Source: Kingdonia uniflora
Lineage: Eukaryota; Streptophyta; Magnoliopsida; Ranunculales; Circaeasteraceae
Direction of reading: 5' to 3'
Length of the DNA stretch: 64,000 bases
Assembly (NCBI GenBank): GCA_014058105.1
Contig: JACGCM010001927.1
Coordinates: 620,001-684,000 of the forward strand
Part shown: positions 1-12,059 of the stretch, in pieces
Numbering within the stretch: the first letter of the stretch is position 1
Layout: the number at the start of each line of letters is the position of its first letter
Program-made: the position numbers and the translations under genes
Notes under the pieces: model-generated
What the model was told of the DNA's origin: nothing
Seen by the model: only the letters and a program-made list of their open reading frames with translations
The model's database searches: none

Positions 1-289
1 ACCAAGAAAAATATATATTCTAGATTCTCAAAAACATTCAAACTTATTTACAAGGTTCAAGCATTTATAAATCTAGATATCACTTGTAATAAGATATCCG
101 CCTCAAGCAATAAAGATACTTTTTTCAAAAACCCTCCACTCGAGGTCGTGGTTTTTTTACCTACTCAGAGGTTTTCCACGCTAAAGCTACCTGTGTCATT
201 TCTCGTTTTCCATTAGAATATTGTTATAGGTTCATTGGTGTGATAGGGAATTTCAAGCCATTTCAAGCCTACAGAATTTGGCCATTACA
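1..289 (+). repeat. Element A 5' LTR, 3' part only
   Basis: This matches 13870-14156 of the 3' LTR with scattered substitutions and small indels (roughly 90% by eye). It ends in GGCCATTACA, followed directly by the primer-binding site. About 320 bases of the LTR, including its promoter, lie before the window. Confidence 0.9.
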
Positions 290-309
290 TTTGGCACTGT
301 TTGTGGGAA
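290..309 (+). other. Element A primer-binding site
   Basis: TTTGGCACTGTTTGTGGGAA follows the LTR end directly. It is a mutated form of the TGGCGCCGT... primer site common in plant gypsy elements and usually assigned to tRNA-Asp. The tRNA assignment rests on resemblance only. Confidence 0.7.
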
Positions 310-361
310 AGATTGCATTTACACGATATCCTAAGGCATTTTTTTGCTACAATTTTCAATC

Positions 362-1952
362 ATGGTTACTTCTAGACGACCGGCTACATGTATCCAGCTC
401 GATGTTTCAGTGGAGCCGAAACAACTTGTAGAACTACGGGCAAATCTCAATGCCAAAACAGACAAACACGCTAAGCTCAAACTTGAATTAGCTCGGGATT
501 GAGAGCTCCGCGAGAAAGAGCTCGACATAGAACAACAAGCTTGTTTGACAGCGCTCAAACAATATGAAAACCAGATGATAATAATATAGACTGCCCTAGA
601 GGCTCTGTAAAACACTCAACATGTTCCTCCAACAAGAGGTCACGATCAGTTGCCAGAGACCACCCATGTTTTTGTAAGGAAAAGATTGGGACCTCGAGGA
701 GTCACCAGTAAAGATAATTCTGGGAATATTCAGCACGAACCTTAGCCTTCCATTCATTTGGGTGGTAAAGTTTGGTCCGCAGCCAGCCGAGGTCACCAAA
801 TTTTCGTCCGTCAAGAGGAAGAATAACAGCCTCCACATTGAGTTCTAGCACGAGATCGTTTAAGTGAAGGTACCAGTACTCATCATTCATAACCTACTCG
901 TCCAGCGATTCAACCAACACGTCGTTACATCACAAAAGAACGTATGGACCAGCGTATTAAGGAGTTGATCAAAGCACAAGTTCTGGATACTGCCAATGAC
1001 ATCTCAAAATTATAAGGAAGTCCAATTGCCAAAGAACTATTCGATATGGAGATACCAAAAGGTTTCCATACTCCAAAAATTTATAAATACAAAAGTACCG
1101 ACCTGAAGGAGCCCATTCAACAGTACTGTGATTCATTGGGGTTGTACTTCAATCTCAGCCACATCCTCTACCGTCTATTCACTACAAGTTTATAGGAGGA
1201 ACCACTCTGATGGTTCTTCTTACTTCCTGAGGACTCCATATATACATTCGACCAGCTGCAGAAACAGTTCATCTAGACATATGCTTACAACAGAGATAAA
1301 GAGGAGAATTTGTATTCTCTTATTCGTCTCAAACAGTCAAACGGAGAGAAGCTCAAGGCATTTGCGAAGAATTTTTTAGAGCTCACGCGTAAAGTGCATA
1401 ACCTCAATCAGAAAACAGCTGCTATTACTTTTGCTAACGAGCTCCAGCTCGACTGTAAGGCCAAAGAGCACCTCTTCCTCAACAAACCTACAACCTTGGA
1501 GGATATGATTATCAAGGTCGATAGTTATGTCGACCTGGAGAGGATGATGTATGAGCGACATACATCTACTAAATCCGTCCTCGCTACGAAAGGTCCATCT
1601 ACAGAACAAAACACTCAACCAAAGGAGGATCAGGGTGATCAGAAGTGCGCCAAGGGCAACACTGGCTACCCTCGGAAAGGCGGTCCGTCAACCAAACCCA
1701 TTCTCCTAAAGATGAATGTTCGAATCTCCGCATTTTTTCCACTACTTTTGAAGGACAAGCTCTACCGCGTCTCTCAACCATTGGAACCAATCGACAATCG
1801 ACCATATTGCCTACATCATTAGGTAAACCATCATTCTACTGACAGTTCCTATGCTTTGCAGAGGTTGCTCGAATACATTTTTAGAGAGGGACGGATGTTC
1901 GAATATATTGTCGACCTAGAATCATACAAAGATGGCAGCTATAAGAAGTAGC
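362..1952 (+). pseudogene. gag: Element A gag (capsid/nucleocapsid) remnant
   Basis: The start is an ATG giving MVTSRRPA; the gag genes of C and D begin in a similar way (MVNT, MVTS). A coiled, charged N-terminal part is followed by the retrotransposon gag core: FHTPKIYKYK near 1066, LFTTSL near 1180, then RLKQSNGEKLKAFAKNF from 1325 and the DLERMMYERH helix near 1540. The C-terminal knuckle reads PYCLHH...VNHHST...SYALQ near 1804-1860. It looks like a C-x2-H-x4-H-x4-C variant whose last cysteine has become serine. Several stops (near 508, 589, 1014) and shifts interrupt it. In a live element Gag would form the cytoplasmic particle that packages element RNA. Confidence 0.8.
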
Positions 1953-2099
1953 TTGCGGTTGTTCAGGTCGTTGATCAAGCTGAGGAGAAGAATCTTTACC
2001 ATATGCACCACAACAAGATGATCAAAATCAACTAGATCACCAACTCTAATAGATCCAAGTGCAGGAGACTATCAGAATGTTGTAATCCCATACCTCAAT

Positions 2100-2640
2100 A
2101 CAAGGAAGCCAAACTTCTACCTAAGTCCAGCAATCGCCGGCTTGATATTTCCTTCAAAGATTGTGATACTAACCATGGGAAATTTATGCATCATGATGCG
2201 TTAGTAATAATGCTCAAAATGAAGAAGTTTGTCTTGCACACAATGATGATCGATACTGGAAGCGGTATTGAGATTCTATTTCGGAGAACTATCGACTAAA
2301 TAGGATTGGCCGACCATGTTATTCAAAGCGACACCGATATCAGTGGGTTCATTAGTTCTAAAGAAGAACACGTAAACAAGATCACCTTAGCTATTACTGC
2401 AAGACCAGCCACCATCGGCGTCGTCTTCTATGTCATAAATACCAAATCTCATTATCTCGGGATTATGGGCCGCTGCTAGATTCACAACATGGAAGCAATA
2501 GCATCTACCTATCATCAGGCACTTCAGTTCAAATACAATAATGGTATTTATGAGATTAGGGGTAGTCAGAAGCTTTCTCGAGCTTGTGAAAATACCGTCT
2601 CTGCTACCCTAAATACCTCTGACAGATTTGTTGCATAGCA
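2100..2640 (+). pseudogene. pol: Element A protease (retropepsin) remnant
   Basis: The catalytic motif is MMIDTGSGIEILF, with Asp-Thr-Gly-Ser at 2252-2263. Downstream, the family-typical stretch HNMEAIASTYHQ (near 2490) leads to the protease-RT linker. The Asp-Thr-Gly triad is intact, but the frame is broken soon after by a stop (TIDstop) and again near 2478. The same block is recognisable in B, C and D. Confidence 0.8.
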
Positions 2641-2849
2641 ATTACAGGAAGTTGAACACCTCAACGATCAACCTTCCACAGAGGAGCCCACAGAATATGT
2701 CAACATTGATGGACCTAGCAGAGGCACTTTCATCGGTACTAAGCTGGTTCAGCACAAAAAGATGCTCTCATTCAGTTTTTGTAACTAAATCGAGATGTTT
2801 TTGCGTGGTCTTTCGAAGAAATGCCAAGGGTCGATCCGGCCAAGGCATG

Positions 2850-3560
2850 TCACAAATTGGCCATCAACATCAATGCTACGACGGTCAAGCAGAAACAGTG
2901 ATAACTATCACCTCGCCTTCGAGATGAAGTTAACACCGAGATTAAGAAATTGATCAAAGTACGATTCATTCGAGAAGCCAAATATCCAGACTTGATGTCC
3001 AATATTGTCGTTGTCCCAAAGAAGAACAGAAAAGTTCGAGTTTGCGTAGATTTTGTCGATCTAAACAAACATACTCTAAAGGATAGTTTCCCTCTTCCTA
3101 ATATTTATTAGATCCTCGATTCTACAGCAGGCCATGACCTCTTATCTATGATAGATGTTGCTTTGGGATATAATCAGATTCTACTTTTGGAAGAAGATCA
3201 AGAAAAGACGACTTTCATCACTGAAAGATGTCTTTATTGCTACAAAGTCATGCCCTTCGTACTCAAAAATGTGGGTACCACATATCAATGATCGATGACT
3301 ACGATGTTCAAGGCATATCTCGGGAAAGTCACTGAAGCCTACATCGACGATCTTTATGCAAGAGCGTCCAGGCAGCCAACCACATTTCATATCTCAACAC
3401 CATATTCAATATTCTTCGATCTTTCAAGATGCTGCTCAACCCTAAAATACGTCAATTTGGGGTATATTTCGGTAGATTTCTAGGCCACTTCATCAGCAAG
3501 ATGGGGATTGAGGCTGATCTAGATCAGATTCGGGCTCTCCTCAGCATGCCTTCTCCAAAA
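2850..3560 (+). pseudogene. pol: Element A reverse transcriptase remnant
   Basis: RT fingers and palm are readable: FVDLNKHTLKDSFPLPNIY at 3052, ALGYNQILLLEEDQEKTTF near 3160, and the active-site YIDD at 3340-3351. In-frame stops occur near 3109 and 3288, so it cannot be translated whole. The enzyme would copy element RNA into DNA within the particle. The catalytic aspartates of the YIDD box remain. Confidence 0.88.
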
Positions 3561-3689
3561 ATGACGAAACACGTTTAAAAACTTACCGGCAAGATTATTG
3601 CAATCAACCGTTTTGTTTCTAAATCTTCAGAACGCTATCGTTGTCTATTCCTACTACTCTGCGGTTGTACCAAACGATGAAAAGTTCAG

Positions 3690-4230
3690 CCAAATACAGA
3701 GGTCAAATGGACACTAGAATGCGTAACATCTTTTCAGGATCTTAAAATCTATTTGGGGAGGTCTTCCATAATGAGTATCCCAGTAGATAATGGGGAACTA
3801 ATATCTACCTAGTAGTCAAAGATGCTTCACTCAGCTCGGTTTTCAATAGCCTTGAAGGGAAAATTGAGAAGCCAGTCTACTTCATCAGCAAAATCCTCAC
3901 TCTAGCGAAAACAAAGTACTCTAAAATTGGGAAACTTTTACTTACTCTTGTTTATATTTCACAGAAACTCAAGCACTACTTCCAAGCTCATTCAGTCAAA
4001 GTTATGATGAACTACCCACTTTAAGAAATTCTATCCATAAAAGAAAAATTAAGAAGATTGCAACAGTGGTCAGTCAGTTTGGGAGAACATAATATCAAGT
4101 TCGAACAACGTCATTCTGAGAAGGGTCAGGCCATTGCCAATTTTCTCGTGGATTTTCCAGTGGAAGATCCCGAGTGGGAAGAACATGACCCTAACCTTAC
4201 AGAAGAAACTTCTGAAGATCCACCCCCAAA
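3690..4230 (+). pseudogene. pol: Element A RT-linked RNase H and connection region
   Basis: Between the RT and the second RNase H-like domain, shifted frames give typical gypsy text such as the SFQDLKIYLG start, a KPVYFISKIL-like stretch near 3860, and KLKHYFQAHSVKVM near 3968. The final part reads SLGEHNIKFEQRHSEKGQA near 4075, the usual end of the RT-linked RNase H. It is heavily broken. Confidence 0.65.
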
Positions 4231-4269
4231 AATATTTGATGAACGAGCTGAATGGATTATAACAAAAGG

Positions 4270-4790
4270 GTAGAGACATCTTACGGATGGATCAGCTGGA
4301 CCTGTAGGGTCAGGAATTAAAATCGTACTGATTATCCCTTTCAATGATAGAATTATGAAATCGATCCGCTTGGATTTTGAGGCCTCAAATAATCTCACCG
4401 AATTTGAAGCTCTCATTCATGGACTCGACCTCGCTCTTGAGCTCGATGTCCCCGAATTCTTAGTTTACATAGATTTACTACTCAACGTCCACCATTACTC
4501 TAAGTAATATAAGAAGAATGGAAAGATGATCGAATACGCAGCCCTCGTTGCTGATAGGATGAGCAATTTTGTGAAAGAAACTCTCGATTATCTTCCTCGA
4601 GGTAAAAACAGACACGCCGATTCCTTAGCATATCTAGCCAGGGTCTTGGGTACAGAAGCTCGATATCTCCAGATCGAAATCATTTTAACCCTCAACATTG
4701 ATCATATTTCTGTATGCACGATCAACACTGGGGGCGATATAGGGGAGAGGATGATTGGAAAAAGCCTTTTTTAGCCTACTTCAGTATCGA
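4270..4790 (+). pseudogene. pol: Element A second RNase H-like domain
   Basis: The domain opens with LTDGSAGPVGSGI near 4279 (catalytic Asp). It continues with FEASNNLTEFEALIHGLDLA from 4378 (catalytic Glu region) and the LPRGKNRHADSLAYLARV tail near 4590 (last Asp). A second RNase H-like domain after the RT-linked one is a known mark of Tat-lineage plant elements. The third catalytic position, usually TDS, reads IDL here. Stops occur at 4271 and near 4507. Confidence 0.75.
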
Positions 4791-6006
4791 CAATAATTGC
4801 GATGGGCCACTTCCAGCAGATCTGAAAGAGCGCCGACAGCTAATCAATAACTCGAAGCATTACATAAATCAAAAAGGTATGCTATACCGCCTTTAAGTTG
4901 CGGGGCCTTACCTCAAGTGCCTCTCTAAACCAAAAGCAGATGAAATGCTCTGCAAATTACATGAAGGGACTTGTGGCTCCCATGCCGCAAGTTGCGATCA
5001 CTAGTAAATAGTATTATTATACAAGGAGTATTCTAGCCCAGAATGTGCAAGCAAGCAGACTAGTACTCACGTAAATGTTATGCCTGCCAAAGACATGAAT
5101 ACATGATACGCGCCCCTGCGCTCGAACTCCATGCAAGCAAGGCGTTCTGGCCTTTCAAAAGATGGGTACTCGATCTCGTCGGTAAATTCCTTAATTCTCC
5201 AGGTAACCACTGTCGCTTACTCATAACTACCAATTATTTTACAAAATGGGTATAAGCAGTTCTACTCTATCAAACCAGAGAAGAGGTGGTCATCTCTTTT
5301 ATCTGGGAACACATCATCACTCGTATTGGGTACCCCCACCTAATTTGTATCAATAACGGACCTTAATTTGTTAGAGAAAAAATCATAGCCTTCCTCAACT
5401 AATATAATATCATCCACTCACCATCTAATCCTTACTATCCTCAAGGCAATGGCCAAGCCGAAATCACCAACAAAACCATCGTTGATGGGTTCAAAAAAAG
5501 GCTTTACTAATAGAAAAAGGGGAATTGGGTTCGAGAACTACCTTATGTCCTATGGGTATATCGTACCACTTCCCGACAGTCAACAGGATGTACCCCATTC
5601 CTCCTTGCCTATGGCACTGAGGTCATCATTTCTTCTTAATACCATCATCCAGTTTGAGATCACGAGCTAACTGACAAAGAAAATGAGTTCGAATTAGCTT
5701 GTAACCTCAATATGATCGATGAAACTAGGGAACGCGCCATCGCTAACCTAGATTGGTATCATCATATGCTAACCAGTTCGTAGAACAGTTGAGTCAGAAG
5801 CCGTACCTTCCAAATCGATAATCTCATCCTCAGAGAAATTCCTCAATACCGTAAAGAACCTTACGCTGGAAAATTAACCGACAATTGGGAGGGTCCTTTC
5901 ATTATCACAGGTCTCTTAGGCCTGGGATCATATTACCTCATGACAGAAGAGGAAATCAATATTTCAAATCCTTGGAACACTAGGCGACTGAAATGATACT
6001 ATCGTT
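4790..6006 (+). pseudogene. pol: Element A integrase remnant
   Basis: A degenerate zinc-binding region (HEGTCGSHAA near 4960) leads into the core: DLVGKFLNSPGNH near 5175, YFTKWV near 5238 and the [16 protein letters not shown] block near 5415 with the catalytic Glu. The C-terminal module reads NWEGPFIITGLLGLGSYYL near 5885 and ends ISNPWNTRRLK at about 5993. Many stops and shifts are present. No chromodomain is visible after the GPF/Y-type module. Confidence 0.8.
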
Positions 6007-6170
6007 AAGTGCCTTACTACTCTATTTCCGTTTCTCATTTTTGTTTTTACATTTCCAAAAGTGAGATTTTCATCTCCATCCAATGTAAATTATGAACTGT
6101 TCAATTAAACTTCTAAGTTTTTCACAACATCTCTCTACTTACGTAGATTCAACTACATTCTATAAATTAA

Positions 6171-6690
6171 ACCATAGATAATACTAGCTTTCAATCAATC
6201 TCATACCAGTTAAATCAAGGATAACACTTGGTTTAACTGACTCAACCATCTCTGCGATTGAAACAAATGTAAAAACTTGTTTTAAATCAAAGACTCTACC
6301 AAACATTAGATAAGGAAAAGGTAATACTAGCCTTCATCTCTTTCAACTTTTTTGGATATTATACCAGCTAAATTAAGGATAACACTTGGTTTGGCTGACT
6401 TTACTAAATCTCTACGATTAAAACAAATGTAGAAACTTGTTTTATATCAATGACTCTAACAGACATAAGATAAGGCAAAGGTAATACTAGCCTTCATCTC
6501 TTTCAATATGTCTGTAACATTACTACAGTTAAAATAAGATTTACTTGGTTTGACTGACTCAACCCATCTCTGCGATTAGAACAAATGTAAAAACTTGTTT
6601 TATATCAAAGACCCTACCAGACATAAGATAAGGCAAAAGTAATACTAGCTTTCATCTATTTCGCTATGTCTGCAACAGATACTATTTCTT
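6171..6690 (+). repeat. Tandem repeat array of about 160 bp after element A pol
   Basis: The phrase GATAAGGcAAAGGTAATACTAG begins at about 6309, 6469 and 6627, spacings of 160 and 158 bases, with a partial unit to the left. Each unit also holds a TTGGTTTGACTGACT phrase and a CTCTGCGATTA phrase. A related array of the same period lies at the same place in element D. It separates pol from the tail of the antisense gene. Confidence 0.85.
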
Positions 6691-6711
6691 TTCAGGTTGC
6701 TTTCACAGCCA

Positions 6712-9700
6712 CTACAATGGATTCTTTTCTACTATTGGGATGTCAACCGTGCTTTCCCCTATAACAGGAGGTCGATCAAATTTTAGTTCTCGAGTTATAG
6801 CAACCCTACCCCGCTCTATCAGATCTGCAGGGCGAGGGCCAAAACTCCTTTCCATGGAGGCCACACAGTTTCCTCGATCTATATCAACTCCAAAAATATA
6901 TCCCTTGTCAGACAGGCTCTTGAAAAAGGTATCTCATTCTAACTCAACTATTTTTACTTCCATGGAAACGATCGACTTTAACAAGTCTGAGCGTGGTGCA
7001 TGAGCTACAAGTCTGAGCGTGATGCATGAGCTACAACTATCTTTGAAAAATATAATCTCGCCTTTTCGAGGTATGCCTCCAGCCTCGCATAATGTCCCTT
7101 TTGTTATACCATCTCTCTTTTGATCAGAGCATCAGAAGCTATACTCTCTTCCAATTTTTTGACAGCTTTAGCTGATTCAGCCTGATTAATGGCTTTTAAG
7201 TCCGTCATCTGAGCACGAAGTCTCTCAATTTCTGTATTCAACTCTTCCCCGGCCAAAGTATCTTTTAACAGGTCGTCTTTCTTCTTTATCAGAATCTCCT
7301 TTACCTTGATTTCCTCTTCCAAAACTTTTTCCCTGACAAGAGCGACATCTATCTTATCTTGGCACTCCCTTTCTGCACATGCCCTTGAATTCGAGTTACG
7401 TCACCTTCCAGATCCCTAATTAAAGCTGTTAGACTAACTACATCCCCTTGGACAAGCGGAACCTTAGCGTCACTTCTACTCTTCCTCGAGCGCTCTCCAA
7501 CCTTGGTGTTCCTGACACGCGCGTTAGTTTGTGTCAATTCAGCCTTCAATCGTGCCACCCTCTTATTCAACTCGTCATAATTCCGCTGTATCATCCGAAA
7601 CTCCATATCCTTGGCAGGTAAGGCTGTATGCAAGTGTTCAGCTGCCGCATCTGAAGCCGATAGATCCTCTCGAGCTATCTTCAACTCATTATCTATTTCA
7701 ATCATTTTCTTTTTCAGTCGCTCCAGCTCGTGTCTACTATTCTAAAAATTAGTTTGAAATTGTTCCTCCGATCTTTCTAGCGCTTGAATATGGTATTGGG
7801 CCATCTCAACATGCCTACTCTTTACCATCAGCGTATCAATATGACTTTGGAGCTTCACTACGTGTTCTTTTATCTTCGTAAGCTCTTTTAGCCCCTTATC
7901 AATTTCGGCATCCTTCTCCTCGATCTTACGAGTAAGGCCAACAGAAGTATGGGTTGCCTCAACAAACTTGAAGTATACCTTTGCATGTTGGTTTTCTATG
8001 TCCTCACTCGTTTCTCTCACCCTATCCAACTCCTCTATAAATTCTCGGTTACATTGGAGTGTCTCATCTACGCACGTACGAGCTGAATCCAATTCGACCT
8101 GCACAATACAGATGTGTTATATCCAGTTCGATTTAGAACACCCCCTCAACATACATATACATATCTCATTTCTAACAAGATATCTGATTTTTAACATCTA
8201 CCATGTGCAACTACTTCTAGACTTAATGGTTGAGGTATGTTCTCAGATGTTTTATATCCAGTTCGATTCAGAACACCCCCTCAACATACATATACATATC
8301 TCATTTCTAGCAAGATATCTGATTTCTAACATCTACCATGTGCAACTACTTCTAGACTTAATGGTTGAGGTATGTTCTCAGATGTTTTATATCCAGTTCG
8401 ATTCAGAACACCCCCTCAACATACATATACATATCTCATTTCTAGCAAGATATCTGATTTCTAACATCTACCATGTGCAACTACTTCTAGACTTAATGGT
8501 TGAGGTATGTTCTCAGATGAATACTCCATGACATATATTTCCAAGTCTAAGGTACACATTCTCTATATGCTACTTTGTCAAAAAGTATGATTTTTCTATT
8601 GTACTATTTGAGTGTCATTTTCCTAAAACTGATAACAATTTTTTAGACTACCTCTATATTCTATGTTGTCTTATTTATCTAATAGCTTTATGTTAATAGA
8701 GCATACAAGTCAAGCATTCTTTGTTCTAATCAAACCTACAGTTCCGCTTGTGAAGACAACATGGATGTGGAGGTCTCTCTTTCCTTGGCAAAAACTAACT
8801 CAGCCTACAGAAGTCTATTCAATACGTAGTATCTAACCGATTTATAGAAGCATTTCCAAAATATTCGTACAAAATCATTTGTCTACCCAACCTTCTCATG
8901 TTCCCCCTCCGAGAGCTCGGTGCCATCCTCTTGGTTGTCTAGCACCGTCTGACGAGAGACACCATCCAACCCATCAACAACTTTAACCGTAACCCCTTCT
9001 GCCTCTTCGTCATCTCCCTCCTCAACGTAGGTGTCTGCCTTAATAGCATCCACCTCATCCTCTAAATAACATAAGGTGGTACCCAAGTCTTTCGTGCTCC
9101 GCCACCATCTCCTCCAGGTTTGCTCTCACCTCAGCTTGTAGATGGCCGATCGCCACTACTTGGGAAGCCTTCAGGGCCTCCAGCCTTTTTACATCCTTGA
9201 GCGCGTCAGCCTTCAATCGAGATACCTTCTTTTAAAGCTCGATCTTCCCCTTCTTCAGCTCATATTTCACCTCATCAACTCTGAGACATATCCCCCTCAC
9301 CAAACGAGCAACCTACAAAGCACAATTCAACCTTAACATGAGCTCGAAATGCAATACAAAAATACATTTCAAATAATTGAGCATAGAGACCTACCATTTT
9401 GCTCATATCCTCTTCCCCATGAAGAGCCGCCAGCCAGGCCCTTTCCTCCACGTCCTTCAGATAATCCTCAGCAACAGGTCGCTCTTCAACGACCTTCTTC
9501 CCCGATATTCCTGAAGGTTTAATCCTTCTCCTTTTCTTTTCCTTCGACCTCACCACTTCCAGTGGTACCAGAGGCCGACGAATGCTTCAACATCTATTTT
9601 TTGGAAATGTTTAAGCTAATTTTCTCGACGTAACAGTCTCCGGATGAACCGAGTTGTCCATTCTAGGGGCCTTGGGCAATTTTATTTGCCCTTTCCTACC

Positions 9701-10733
9701 AGTTCCTTTTTCTTACCATTATTAGCACCTGCCATCAGCCTTGTCGATTGAGATTTTTAGACTTGTTTCCAACCCGTTTCTTTCTGCTAAGACCAAGTCC
9801 TTCAAACATAGATTCGAGCTCAACCTCTTCCTCAGCAACTTCGTCCAGCAAAGAATCTTTCCTCTCCATCTGGGACTTCGGGCCTGCCATGCACAACATT
9901 TTTTATCATCAACAATAGATCATATAGTTCTAACATATTAATAGTATACGCTATACATTGTTATACTTACTTTGTTTTACATTTCTAAGCAGAAGATCCA
10001 AGGGTTCTTCATCATCTCTCTGAAAGCAGTTACCCTTCACCCATATTATGTTATTATTTCGGGATCGACTTGCTGAGTTCAGATCGAAGAAGCGAGGTTA
10101 AGTTGCGCTCGCACAAAAATATGCCCCTCCATTGGCATGATAATTTTTCACCCCATAAAACTTCAAAACATCCTCAGAGGATATCCTCATCACTTTCCCC
10201 TCCCTTTCCCACTTTTCATTCAGATGGTCGCAAACACTTATCACCTCCCAAATATTCACGTTCAATTGAACAGGACATGCCCCAATCATATTCATAATCC
10301 CTTTTGCCAAATTGGTAAGGGGAAGACTCAACCCGTACTCTAATTGGGACAAGTAACATAAAAAGCCCTCTGAAATGTCACTCTGAACACTTCCATCAAA
10401 ATACTCCAATGAGATCGATTCGTCTATACCTCTTTCTTGCTTCTCATCCTCTAAATTGGCCAACAAATAAAAATGCTCCTCCCCTGACGCTACCGTACAT
10501 CCCCTAAACAGTCTACCAGCGTATTCTACACAGTTACATCATGTCCCTCCTAGAACAACCTTGGCTTTACGAGACTCTTTAAATATATCCGAACAGGGAG
10601 GATAGGTCACCAATTTCCTAGGGAAACCAAGAAATTTCTCAACCCCTACTTTAACCTCACTGTGAGACACATCAATTTTGGACTCTGCCGTTCGACCAGA
10701 GGCCGACACCTCATTAACATGTGAGCTATCCAT
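6712..10733 (-). pseudogene. Element A antisense gene aORF-c (gypsy-type transposon-like domain plus coiled coil, spliced)
   Basis: Transcribed opposite to pol. The ATG at 10733 starts MDSSHVNEVSASG. The first exon carries a conserved domain (FLGFPRKLVTYPP, then GFLCYLSQLEYGLSLPL, NLAKGIMNMI, NIWEVISVCDHLNEKW) resembling the plant 'putative gypsy type transposon' family (Pfam Transposase_28); I could not test that by profile. Introns with GT-AG ends fit 9970-9884 and 9394-9313, and another ends at 8099. Long charged coiled coils follow (8098-7742, 7705-7349, 7322-7104). The reading ends EKNPL-stop at 6714-6712, as in element D. One stop lies near 10540 and others occur further on. Its role is unknown; a structural or regulatory partner of the element is only a guess. 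Confidence 0.7.
8109..8513. repeat. Three 135-bp tandem repeats inside an intron of element A aORF-c
   Basis: Units start at 8109, 8244 and 8379 (CAGATGTTTTATATCCAG), exact 135-base spacing. The second and third copies look identical; the first differs by a few bases. The array lies just upstream (in antisense-gene sense) of the acceptor ending at 8099, so it should be intronic. The multiple-of-three period makes a long but meaningless plus-strand ORF. Confidence 0.92.
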
Positions 10734-10788
10734 CTCGACTACAAATTTACAGGAAAATGTTTGATCCTACACAATACCTCTCACAATC

Positions 10789-10804
10789 GACCTACATACA
10801 GGTC
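10789..10804. promoter_or_regulatory. Conserved palindrome upstream of element A aORF-c start
   Basis: On the minus strand this reads GACCTGTATGTAGGTC, an inverted repeat with a four-base centre, 56 bases before the ATG. Elements D and G have the same box at nearly the same distance. Function unknown. Confidence 0.5.
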
Positions 10805-11183
10805 CAGGTATCTATCATTATCTTATGCATATCCATCATTCGCATACAATAAGATCTTTCATATATTCTATATATATTTCAAATTTCATAGATTGCTATA
10901 AATAGTGATTTTTTAGAGATTTGCTTAAAACAGATTGTGATTTGCAAAATATAAACATGGATCGCACATTTCTACTAAACTTCTGCGTCAGAATGAGAAT
11001 TTGAGGCAGCGCCAAATCCTTCCCTCACAACGCTGCTATATAGCCACCTACGTGATTCAGTCCCTGCAACTCTCTCTAACTGTTGATCACTCTCAGATAA
11101 ATCTATACCAGATTCTCAGTAATATTTTTTGCACTTCTCTCTTTGCTCTCTTAAAAAATGTTTGAATGATGAGGATGAAGCAC

Positions 11184-11192
11184 TATTTATTC
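11184..11192 (-). promoter_or_regulatory. TATA-like box for element A aORF-c
   Basis: The minus strand reads AGAGAGAAAGAATAAATAG. It aligns with AGAGAGAAAATATAAATAA before aORF-c in element D. The transcribed leader would then be about 200 bases, followed by a likely leader intron. Confidence 0.45.
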
Positions 11193-11649
11193 TTTCTCTC
11201 TCTAATGGCTGACAGTTATGGTACCTCGCACGAGTCGTCCTCAGTTTTAAAACTGAGGCGTCCTTTCCACTATCCATGTCAGACGTCTAGTACCTTTTCA
11301 ATAAAGACGTTTTTCCATCATTGTCCCTTCCCTTATATTTTAATCTATTTTCACTCCTTTTTCCATATCTCTCTCTGACCTTCCCATACTTATGATGACT
11401 CACACTTACACGATATCAGATTTCTATAGCTTTACATAAAAAACAAAATTAGAAGCTCCTACTTTTTTTGTTCTTGTTTCTTCTATTTATAGTACTAGTG
11501 ACATCATTTCCAAAGCTAACAAAATTTTCAAATGTATTCAAAATTGTTTATCACAACAGTCTCAAACGGCATTTGCAACTATAGAAGATCAATTCGACTT
11601 TCGTCTTTTCTTTTAGAATTTTTTTTAAATAGTTACATTTATTTATGAT

Positions 11650-12012
11650 AGCACTTTTCAAATAATTACACTTAAAGCAGCCTTAATGACCTGGGCAGCC
11701 ACATCCGATTAGATATCCTCCAACAATCATCACATCTTCGAATTCGATCTCCTCCACAGCAAGCAATCTTACTATTTCCTTTCGAGCTGCTGGGTCTACT
11801 ATTATTTTTCAAAACATCTCTTCGTAAAAATGACGTTCGTATTTACGATCTCTCCCAATCATATCCAGACCCTCAATATTTTCCTCCCTCACTGGCAACT
11901 CAACATCATAGTCCAATAACCCAAAAATGCGTTCATGCACTTCGACTACCTTAATAACCAATCGCCCCTCTGTGGTGTAACGAATTCTCTCAGAACGAGT
12001 CCACCTCATCAT
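11650..12012 (-). pseudogene. Element A antisense small protein aORF-b (Cys-rich tail)
   Basis: The ATG at 12012 gives MMRWTRSERIRYTTEGR, then LVIKVVEVHERIFGLLDYD, and continues through a stop after HFYEEMF to IVDPAARKEIVRLL, IEFEDVMIVGGYLIG and the tail CGCPGH-stop-GCFKCNYL. The same order occurs in D and G. The C-terminal Cys spacing resembles a small metal-binding knuckle, but this is inference. After the tail the KCNYLK hexapeptide is repeated (INKCNYLKK), suggesting a local duplication. No known family recognised. Confidence 0.65.
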
Positions 12013-12052
12013 TCTTTCCTTCCACCTAATTTTTCATCATCAACCCCCCTTC

Positions 12053-12059
12053 ATTTATA
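12053..12059 (-). promoter_or_regulatory. TATA box of element A aORF-b
   Basis: The minus strand reads GGGTATAAATGAAGG, 41-47 bases before the aORF-b ATG. Element D has TATATAAATGGGGG at the matching place. Confidence 0.55.

Noticed and set aside
290..309. tRNA gene at the primer site
   Set aside because: Only the short 3'-end complement is present; no cloverleaf is found there or elsewhere in the window.
331..890. Minus-strand ORFs near the start of element A
   Set aside because: They overlap the plus-strand gag N-terminus, which starts like gag of C and D and is followed in order by the gag core.
6171..6690. Possible CRISPR-like array
   Set aside because: The repeats are 160 bases long and directly adjoining, without short repeats and unique spacers, and lie in a eukaryotic retrotransposon.
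7968..8531. 187-codon plus-strand ORF with internal repeats
   Set aside because: It is produced by three 135-base repeats (a multiple of three) inside a predicted intron of the antisense gene; no codon-level support.
10070..10343. Plus-strand ORFs of 68-75 codons
   Set aside because: They are shadows of the better supported minus-strand aORF-c domain of element A.
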